Source: Candidatus Chloroheliales bacterium
Lineage (GTDB): Bacteria > Chloroflexota > Chloroflexia > QHBQ01
NCBI GenBank assembly: GCA_003243865.1
Contig: QHBQ01000009.1
Location: 1-10,373, forward strand
DNA: 10,373 nucleotides
Direction: 5' to 3'
Positions 1-5,588 of this stretch are shown piece by piece. The position numbers were made by a program, and so were the translations under genes. How positions within the stretch are numbered: the stretch's first letter is position 1; each line of letters begins with the position of its first letter. The notes beneath the pieces were generated by a model that saw nothing but the letters and a program-made list of their open reading frames with translations, made no database searches and was not told the DNA's origin.

Positions 1-187
1 TCTCCGCCTCTACCACCTTCAGGTCACCCTGGTTTTCATACCCGTTGCATTGGGCTTCGCACGTGTTTACTCATGCTGCCAGCTACATTTCAGCCCTCTT
101 TGAGTTATCTTCTAGTTTTAAGTTATGGTCACTATAATAGCCCTTATGCTTACCATTCGTTGATCCATTCACATGGCGAGGAATTTG
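1..187. other. Left-edge stretch with no recognisable gene
   Basis: I read both strands and found only very short open frames (for example a 12-codon minus-strand frame starting at 74), with no convincing ribosome binding site or protein family match. It may be the remnant edge of a mobile element or an old gene cut by the window, but nothing in the sequence allows me to name it. Confidence 0.4.
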
Positions 188-525
188 TCACTTCTCATCA
201 GTGTTCATCGCCAGATACTCACTGGCAAGGATATGGGGGTTGTTAGGGTCGGTGACTAGCAGCACGCTCACCGCTTCCCGTAATTAAAGGTAAAGGAAAG
301 GGAGAGAGCAATGGCATACTGATATGCACCCTCCGCTAGATCCTTAATCTCCGCGCACTGGCCGAATCAAGACCGATTGATAATACCTTCGTACGCGATC
401 TGGGCCCTCTCGTCGCGCCTGATATTGTTGGGGCAGAAGCTATAATCGGAAATTACTGACAGCGGCTTATGGAGGAGCGTAATTCGCTCCCATGCGCTGT
501 TAGTCCTTATCTGCTTCTTCGCCAT
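188..525 (-). pseudogene. Probable decayed small hypothetical gene
   Basis: On the minus strand an ATG at 525 follows a good Shine-Dalgarno (AGGAG at 536-540, 10-nt spacer) and opens a 52-codon frame beginning MAKKQIRTNSAWERI. It stops at TGA (367-369), but the same frame continues past that stop with protein-like sequence (FGQCAEIKDLAEGAYQYAI) to a second TGA at 268-270. Around 275-285 the protein-like reading moves to another frame (LREAVSVLLVTDPNNPHIL) and ends at TGA 188-190. The simplest reading is a gene of about 112 codons broken by one nonsense change and one frameshift. An alternative is that only the 52-residue N-terminal piece is a real small protein. I recognise no family. It lies divergent to the small gene at 708 and shares its upstream region. 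What I see are the frames and RBS; decay is inferred. Confidence 0.4.
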
Positions 526-575
526 GGCTGTCCCGCTCCTTTAGCTTCCAGTTTGTGCTGCTATAGCTAATTATC

Positions 576-581
576 ATTATA
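576..581 (-). promoter_or_regulatory. Possible minus-strand -10 box
   Basis: The minus strand reads a perfect TATAAT here, 50 nt upstream of the ATG at 525. No good -35 hexamer sits 16-18 nt further upstream (TGCGGT at the 17-nt position), so a promoter for the decayed minus-strand gene is only tentative. The box touches one copy of an octamer, TATCCTGT (580-587), that recurs beside the plus-strand promoter. Confidence 0.25.
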
Positions 582-633
582 TCCTGTCGAGAGTTATGAC
601 CGCATATTTTGGAACATTCTTGCTTGTGTAGCA

Positions 634-662
634 TTGACGTGATGCAGAGTATCCTGTATAAT
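634..662 (+). promoter_or_regulatory. Strong sigma-70-type promoter for the small-gene pair
   Basis: TTGACG (634-639) and TATAAT (657-662) are separated by exactly 17 nt, one mismatch from the housekeeping consensus over both hexamers. Transcription should start near 669, giving a leader of about 40 nt before the ATG at 708. The octamer TATCCTGT (650-657) overlaps the first base of the -10 and has a second copy at 580-587, so an operator is conceivable. Confidence 0.7.
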
Positions 663-707
663 CAGCGTAAGTGTCTACCTATGTTAGGCGAGGTAGGATT
701 AGCTTAG

Positions 708-866
708 ATGGCAAAGCGTAATCGCGCATATATACGGCTGAACCAGGAGGAGCTAGACAAGCTGAACGTGGTGCGCGGCAGCATTAAAGAGGTGACTTAC
801 ACCGAAGACTCGCTTCTCTGGTTTATCGAGGCGGTGGAAGAGGGCGGGCGGCGCCGGAGATTCTAG
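708..866 (+). CDS. Small (52-aa) protein, possibly ribbon-helix-helix-like
   Basis: A 52-codon frame from ATG 708 to TAG 864-866, just downstream of the strong promoter at 634-662, with AGGA at 695-698 (9-nt spacer). The product starts MAKRNRAYIRLNQEELDKL: a basic N-terminus, one short hydrophobic strand (AYIRL), an amphipathic helix, then a second predicted helix (residues about 32-45) and a basic tail of four arginines. A strand-helix-helix pattern in about 45 residues suits a ribbon-helix-helix DNA binder or antitoxin-type protein, but this is from secondary-structure reasoning only and I recognise no specific family. The next gene begins 26 nt downstream and has a similar N-terminal stretch, so the two are probably co-transcribed. 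It could also be an unrelated small accessory protein. Confidence 0.5.
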   Translation: MAKRNRAYIRLNQEELDKLNVVRGSIKEVTYTEDSLLWFIEAVEEGGRRRRF

Positions 867-892
867 CGGCGTAGTTCCACCAGCTGCTCAGG

Positions 893-1171
893 ATGTTTCG
901 TCCTAGCGTCAACCGTTGGCAGCGCCTCGCAGCGAGGCACATCCTGGTCGAGCTTAACGCTGACGACCTGAAGCGCATCGCCAGCGTACAGGGGCAAGCC
1001 GAAGCCGATTTTGTCAGGATGAGTGATGACGAAGAATATAGCATCGCGCCGCTGGACAAGTCCACGTTCGCATACCTGGCGGTTATGACGCGAGTCGGTT
1101 ACATGCAGGCTATGGTGAGGAAGCGATCTTCGCTTAATGAGTTGCTGCTCCTGCTGGGTGAGCCAGAGTAA
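893..1171 (+). CDS. Small hypothetical protein (92 aa), relative of its upstream neighbour
   Basis: Open frame from ATG 893 to TAA 1169-1171. No other ATG, GTG or TTG lies between the upstream in-frame stop (872-874) and 893. AGGA overlaps the ATG and is no proper Shine-Dalgarno, so translation may depend on reinitiation from the 52-aa gene that ends 26 nt upstream. Residues about 16-35 (HILVELNADDLKRIASVQG) mirror the neighbour's AYIRLNQEELDKLNVVRG: both show a strand, then L-N-x-[DE]-[DE]-L-[DK]-[KR], then V-[RQ]-G. The middle is acidic (SDDEE), and the C-terminal half is a long predicted helical stretch ending in LNELLLLLGEPE. I do not recognise the family. The stop codon coincides with the left end of the palindromic element at 1171-1263. 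Confidence 0.5.
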   Translation: MFRPSVNRWQRLAARHILVELNADDLKRIASVQGQAEADFVRMSDDEEYSIAPLDKSTFAYLAVMTRVGYMQAMVRKRSSLNELLLLLGEPE

Positions 1172-1263
1172 TACCATTTCCAGTGAGCGATGCAGTAAAT
1201 TGGGCCAGGGCGTACGTCAGTGCGCCCCTACGGAAATACCGCATTGCCCGCTGGAAATGGTAT
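1171..1263. repeat. MITE-like 93-bp palindromic element
   Basis: The 13-bp ends are perfect inverted repeats: ATACCATTTCCAG (1171-1183) and CTGGAAATGGTAT (1251-1263). The pairing continues imperfectly inward, giving about 20 of 23 complementary positions. Near the centre is a second inverted pair, GGGCGTAC (1208-1215) and GTGCGCCC (1220-1227), with 7 of 8 positions pairing. The direct repeat TAA flanks the inner TACC...GGTA ends (1169-1171 and 1263-1265), consistent with a 3-bp target duplication, although a repeat this short can occur by chance. There is no coding capacity. Short intergenic palindromes of this kind are common non-autonomous elements in Chloroflexota and cyanobacteria. It is not a rho-independent terminator because no T-run follows. 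Confidence 0.65.
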
Positions 1264-1266
1264 AAG
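1258..1266 (+). promoter_or_regulatory. Extended -10 promoter candidate for the STAND operon
   Basis: TGGTATAAG matches the extended -10 pattern TGnTATAAT with one mismatch. It spans the right end of the palindromic element and the first flanking bases. There is no good -35 (ACCGCA at 17 nt), but extended -10 promoters can work without one. A start near 1273 would leave a leader of about 30 nt before the STAND gene. No better promoter is visible between 1172 and 1300. Confidence 0.35.
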
Positions 1267-1303
1267 TCTTTTCATAGCTTGCTTATAGTAGAGGTCAACG
1301 GTG

Positions 1304-3397
1304 ATGAGCGAATATAACGCTACTTCTCTCTATGAAGCAATGAGCTGGCGGCTTTCCTTCGACGACCTACGGCTTATTTGCGTGGCCCTCAGTGATGCCA
1401 GTTCAAAGTTGCGTGAACTGGATTTCGAGGATATTTCTTTTGGTCGCAGCAAGAAGGGGACAGTTCTCAACATAATTGATGTTTGCAAGAAGCATGATGC
1501 ACTTTCGTCTCTAGTTGAGGTGCTGAAAGAAAGATATGGTTTTGTTCTCGCTGGAGCGACCATCGGGCACCAATTTCCGGCCTGTGTTGAGCAACCGCCT
1601 TTCCGCGACGACCTAGTGTCACGCAAAGATGAGCTACACAACCTTCAATTGCTACTTACCCGCCGAGCGGTTACCATCGTTGTTGGTCTCGGTGGTATGG
1701 GCAAAACTAGCATCGCCACAATGCTTGCTCGCGAATGGCCCGGCCCGGTCTATTGGCACACTCATAACATGAGCGGTGACCAGATTATCGCCTGCGCCCT
1801 AGAGTTGTTGGGAGTGCGCTATGATCGTAGCAAGTACACCAGCGTTGGCTCACTTGCTAAACTTCTGGTCACCTCCCTGAGAGGCCAATCTCAGCCATGG
1901 CTCATAGTAATTGACGGCCTAGACGAGATAAGCGTGGACCGCGAGCGTAAGTTGGAGGATGGAGAGCTATATGGGTTGTTGGCTGAGGCCAGCAAAGGGC
2001 TAGGTAACTCGCGGTTGCTGATAACCACAAGGGTCATGCCAAAACAGGGAGACGGTGAGTACCCTGCCCGTTACGACCTAACAGTTTTGAATGCGGAGCA
2101 AGGAGCTGATCTCATCATGCTCTACACCACTCGTCGCCCTCTACCACATGAGCTGCTGCTGGAGGCGGCAGGACCAGGATACGCCAAAGGCCATCCACTT
2201 GCCCTTAAACTGCTTGCTAATCTGGTTGATGATCCAGCAGCTCCTTCGCCCGCTGCGCAGTTGCAAGCCTTGCTAGACGATCCCACTCTCTGGCATGAGA
2301 ACGTTGCTCTAAGTTTGTTGGATAAGGTGTGGCAAAACACCGCTGCCGACCAGCGGGAGATGATCCAGCACATTTCAGTGTTTCCCCGCCCGGTGACTGT
2401 GCCGACGATCAGCGGGATGGTAGAGAAATTGGAGCCACCCAGCAAGTTTGATCAGGCAATGCTCGACGAGCTTGTACGTCGCTCTCTCATTGAAGTGACT
2501 GAGGATGCACAATACGACCTCCATCCATTGCTGCGCTACTACGCTTACGAGAAGCTGGGAAATACAAGCAGATATTGCAAAGCTATTGCTAGCTGCCTCA
2601 TGCAGAAGCAAGGCGCAAGCTCTCTATCTTGTGCTAATGATGGGATGAAACATCTATCCGAAGCTCTTGAGCAAATGTGTCCTGACCATCCCGCCCTTAG
2701 AGAGCAGGGGAATGAGGATATGACCTTCTCTTCTCTACTGCTTAGATATACCCGGCGAACTGGTTTTACTTATGAGCAGTTGGCAGAGGCAGCTAATCTA
2801 CCGTTTGATACTATACTCAACTGGCTCAAAGGTAGAGTTAGACGTCCGAGAAATTGGAAGGATGTGCTACAGGTTGCACGCTCCCTAGGTCTCACTGAGG
2901 ATGAGGCTGACACCCTACTCAAGGTATCAGGCCATCCTACCCTACCTCGGCTGAGATCTGCGTACTCACATGATGAGCTGTTGCATTTCTGGCCGATCGT
3001 TGACCTCACAACCACAACACTAGCAGATAAAAACTTGCATGATGTGCATGATTTTGTTGCCACGTTTAATCAGTATGTGCAGCGAAGCGGACTCACCCAT
3101 GAGCAGCTTGCCCGCATCACTCACCTTCCGGTGAAGACACTGGATGATTGGTCACGGGGGCTACTTCGTCGTTATGAATCGTGGGGCAGCGTGGTTGGCG
3201 CAGCGACCAGATGGCTCACAAAGCAGCCAGGTCATCGTGATCTATGGGGTGACCTGCTGAGTGTTGCCCACGCTTTGAACCTGAATGAGGGAGAGGCTAA
3301 TCAACTACTCTGCACCGCTGGCTGCCTTGACCTTGAGCGGCTGCGTCAGTTCTACCGCGAGGATAAACTCCTAGACGGCTGGAGTAGGAACGACTAA
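1304..3397 (+). CDS. EAD-NB-ARC STAND ATPase with duplicated XRE-like HTH tail
   Basis: A 697-residue STAND-class signalling ATPase. Residues 7-82 form a helical effector-associated (death-like) domain related to that of the NACHT protein at 5589. Residues about 100-330 are an NB-ARC ATPase: Walker A GLGGMGKTS (128-136, Lys134), Walker B LIVIDGLDE (200-208), the NB-ARC-type ITTR (240-243), and GHPLA (296-300, equivalent to plant GLPLA). A winged-helix region follows (about 338-418, with LHPLLRYYA). Instead of TPR, WD40 or LRR repeats, the C-terminus has two copies of an XRE-like helix-turn-helix module (472-548 and 581-684). By family analogy it should be an ATP-driven oligomerising switch: the C-terminal part senses or autoinhibits and the N-terminal domain recruits partners. 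ATG 1304 is preferred over GTG 1301 because AGAGG (1290-1294) lies 9 nt upstream and the domain then aligns at identical residue numbers with its paralogue. It is the first gene of a three-gene operon, 59 nt before the peptidase gene. Confidence 0.9.
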   Translation: MSEYNATSLYEAMSWRLSFDDLRLICVALSDASSKLRELDFEDISFGRSKKGTVLNIIDVCKKHDALSSLVEVLKERYGFVLAGATIGHQFPACVEQPPFRDDLVSRKDELHNLQLLLTRRAVTIVVGLGGMGKTSIATMLAREWPGPVYWHTHNMSGDQIIACALELLGVRYDRSKYTSVGSLAKLLVTSLRGQSQPWLIVIDGLDEISVDRERKLEDGELYGLLAEASKGLGNSRLLITTRVMPKQGDGEYPARYDLTVLNAEQGADLIMLYTTRRPLPHELLLEAAGPGYAKGHPLALKLLANLVDDPAAPSPAAQLQALLDDPTLWHENVALSLLDKVWQNTAADQREMIQHISVFPRPVTVPTISGMVEKLEPPSKFDQAMLDELVRRSLIEVTEDAQYDLHPLLRYYAYEKLGNTSRYCKAIASCLMQKQGASSLSCANDGMKHLSEALEQMCPDHPALREQGNEDMTFSSLLLRYTRRTGFTYEQLAEAANLPFDTILNWLKGRVRRPRNWKDVLQVARSLGLTEDEADTLLKVSGHPTLPRLRSAYSHDELLHFWPIVDLTTTTLADKNLHDVHDFVATFNQYVQRSGLTHEQLARITHLPVKTLDDWSRGLLRRYESWGSVVGAATRWLTKQPGHRDLWGDLLSVAHALNLNEGEANQLLCTAGCLDLERLRQFYREDKLLDGWSRND

Positions 3398-3456
3398 TTA
3401 TACACCAGGTAACTCACCAATCAAGCTCAAGACAGAATAGATTGGAGTAAAGACAA

Positions 3457-5559
3457 GTGGCGACATCAACCAGACGTGGCTATCCAGTTACAAGGCGAGA
3501 TAAGATTTTTATCGAAGCGCACGGTTACCATGTAGCCGACCCTTATCGCTGGCTGGAAAGCGGCGCAAGTGACGAGGTCCGCAGGTGGGTGGCGGAGCAG
3601 AACAACTTTACTCGAAGGTTCCTCGACACTCTTCCTCATCGGGAACCAATACGCCGAGAGTTGCGGCAGCTGATGGACTTCGAGAAGGTAGGACTGCCAA
3701 CAATAGCAGCGGGGAAACTGTTTTATACGAGGCGCTACATTGGGCAAAACTACGGCGTGCTCTTTATGCGAGAAGGTGTTGATGGGGAAGAGTCCGAACT
3801 AATCAACACCAACGAAAGTACAGATAATCAATCATACCAGGCTCTTACTGGTTGGTACCCTTCGCCAGATGCTCGTCTGCTTGCCTACAGTATATGCGTA
3901 AATGATGATGAGCGACCTACTTTGCATATTATGAAGATTGGCGAAAAGGAGCAATTGCCCGACCAAATTCCAGGCTTTGCTGGCGATCTTGCTTGGCTGG
4001 GTAATGATGGTTTCTTCTATACACGCTATCCTAGTAAAGGTAAGGTTCCAAAGGGCGAGGAGTTCGCCCATATCGCAGTCTATATACACCGACTCGGTGA
4101 TGAGCCCAGTCACGACCAAAAAGTGTCTCAGCCAGAAGAGTACACCGAGATACCTCATGTAAGTGTCTCGCCCAATGGAAAATGGCTGCTTATCATCACT
4201 GAGCAGCAAAATAATGAGAACAATGGAATCTATATCCTCAACCTTATGCGGCCTGGTAGCGCCGTTGTGCAGCTACTCAGGGATATTAAAGCGGCCTTCA
4301 AAGGTGCGATAGCTAATGACAGACTTTTTCTACTTACCGATTATGATGCTCCTAACTCTTGCTGGATGTATATTGACCTCAATGCAGAGGATTACATTCC
4401 TCATGTGCTTATTGCCGAGCGCGGTGATGTCTTCATCATCAACGGCGCGGTCATGGCTGGCAAAATTTCAGTGCTTGAAAAGATTGATGATGAGACCAAA
4501 CTTAATCTCTACTCACTTGATGGCTCCTACGAAGGGGAAATTCCTATTGACGCAAGTAACGTGCAAGGAGTTAGTAGTGACTTTGACGGTGAAAACATAT
4601 TCCTCGGTCTCGGTCTTAAGACACGCGCGGCGGATGCCATAATCTATCGCTACCATGTGTCCACTAAAACCCTATCCATTTGGTTGAAAGTCGCCCATGT
4701 GCCTGTAGAGCAGCCCAACCACTGGATTGTAGAGCCACCCTGTATGTCTGATGATCACGAGATAGAAATTGAGATGTGGTACCCTGTCAGCGGCCTTCCT
4801 AACCCTAATGCACCAATAGTGTTGCAGGTATACGGAGGTTTCGGCAACGATGACGTAATGCCGGGCTACGCTGCTCAGTGGATACGCATGGGTGGGGTAT
4901 TCGCTATTGCACACATTCGCGGTGGAGGCGTGCGCAGTGGCAGTAATAAAGATATTGACAAACGTAGAGCGCATTACCTGGCAGGCAAGAGGTTGAATAA
5001 GCAGAAGAGCATTGATGACACCATTGCTGCCGCCGAACATCTAATACACGGAGCAAATGGCAACGGCATTACAACCCCTGATAGGCTCGCCTTGCTGGGT
5101 AGTAGCAATGGCGGCATGATAGTGGGCGGTGCCATTACACAGCGCCCTAACCTGTTTCGTGCCGCAGTTTGTATTAAACCAATGTTCGATATGCTACGCG
5201 CTCACAAGTTCGGCAAGGGTATCTTCATGGAACCTGAATATGGAACTGCTGATAACCCCGAGGAGTTCAGGTATCTTCGCTCCTACTCACCGTATCATAG
5301 TGTAAGGCCAAATACTCGCTACCCTGCAATGCTGATTATTAGTGGTGAGAACGATAATCGTGTGCATCCAATGCACGCCCGCAAGATGGCTGCCGCCCTC
5401 CAAGCAGCCAGCAACCCTCAGCACCTCGCTCTGCTCCTTGAAGAGAGGAATGCCGGTCATGGTGACTATACGTCAATGAGTGCGAAGATAGAGGAACAGG
5501 TGGATGTATGGTCGTTCCTCTATAAGGAACTGGCAGTGCCGATTAAGCGTACAGAGTAG
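3457..5559 (+). CDS. Prolyl oligopeptidase-family (S9A) serine peptidase
   Basis: A 700-residue cytosolic alpha/beta-hydrolase peptidase with no signal peptide. It starts at GTG 3457 behind GGAG (3444-3447, 9-nt spacer). The N-terminal family signature is present (VADPYRWLE, 26-34), followed by a beta-propeller-sized region (about 70-430) and the catalytic domain (about 435-700). Visible active-site elements are the oxyanion tyrosine in YGGF (Tyr459), IRGGG (487-491), the nucleophile Ser550 in GSSNGG, Asp633 and Arg635 in ENDNRV, and His668 in AGHG. These match porcine POP Ser554, Asp641, Arg643 and His680. The family cleaves short peptides, usually after proline, with the propeller gating access. 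Aligning HKFGKGIFMEPEYG with POP puts Met591 where POP has Trp595, which stacks on the substrate proline, so specificity may differ. Length is normal for the family. It has no death-like domain. Its place between two EAD-STAND genes, with only 2-29 nt to the next, suggests an effector or regulator role (inference). Confidence 0.92.
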   Translation: MATSTRRGYPVTRRDKIFIEAHGYHVADPYRWLESGASDEVRRWVAEQNNFTRRFLDTLPHREPIRRELRQLMDFEKVGLPTIAAGKLFYTRRYIGQNYGVLFMREGVDGEESELINTNESTDNQSYQALTGWYPSPDARLLAYSICVNDDERPTLHIMKIGEKEQLPDQIPGFAGDLAWLGNDGFFYTRYPSKGKVPKGEEFAHIAVYIHRLGDEPSHDQKVSQPEEYTEIPHVSVSPNGKWLLIITEQQNNENNGIYILNLMRPGSAVVQLLRDIKAAFKGAIANDRLFLLTDYDAPNSCWMYIDLNAEDYIPHVLIAERGDVFIINGAVMAGKISVLEKIDDETKLNLYSLDGSYEGEIPIDASNVQGVSSDFDGENIFLGLGLKTRAADAIIYRYHVSTKTLSIWLKVAHVPVEQPNHWIVEPPCMSDDHEIEIEMWYPVSGLPNPNAPIVLQVYGGFGNDDVMPGYAAQWIRMGGVFAIAHIRGGGVRSGSNKDIDKRRAHYLAGKRLNKQKSIDDTIAAAEHLIHGANGNGITTPDRLALLGSSNGGMIVGGAITQRPNLFRAAVCIKPMFDMLRAHKFGKGIFMEPEYGTADNPEEFRYLRSYSPYHSVRPNTRYPAMLIISGENDNRVHPMHARKMAAALQAASNPQHLALLLEERNAGHGDYTSMSAKIEEQVDVWSFLYKELAVPIKRTE

Positions 5560-5569
5560 AATTGATGTT

Positions 5570-5577
5570 GGAGGTGA
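5570..5577 (+). promoter_or_regulatory. Shine-Dalgarno that decides the NACHT gene start
   Basis: GGAGGTGA is fully complementary to the 16S 3' end and lies 11 nt before ATG 5589. It falls downstream of the alternative starts TTG 5562 and ATG 5565, so it cannot serve those. Start 5589 also places the death-like domain at residues 7-82, exactly as in the paralogue encoded at 1304. Confidence 0.65.
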
Positions 5578-5588
5578 GAGCTAGAGCG

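Noticed and set aside
1..110. Left edge as the end of a transposon or group II intron
   Set aside because: The sequence felt element-like, but I could not identify terminal repeats, intron domain V or coding remains to support a call.
3585..3782. Plus-strand 65-codon frame inside the peptidase gene
   Set aside because: It is an alternative frame of the well-supported peptidase coding sequence with no motif or ribosome site.
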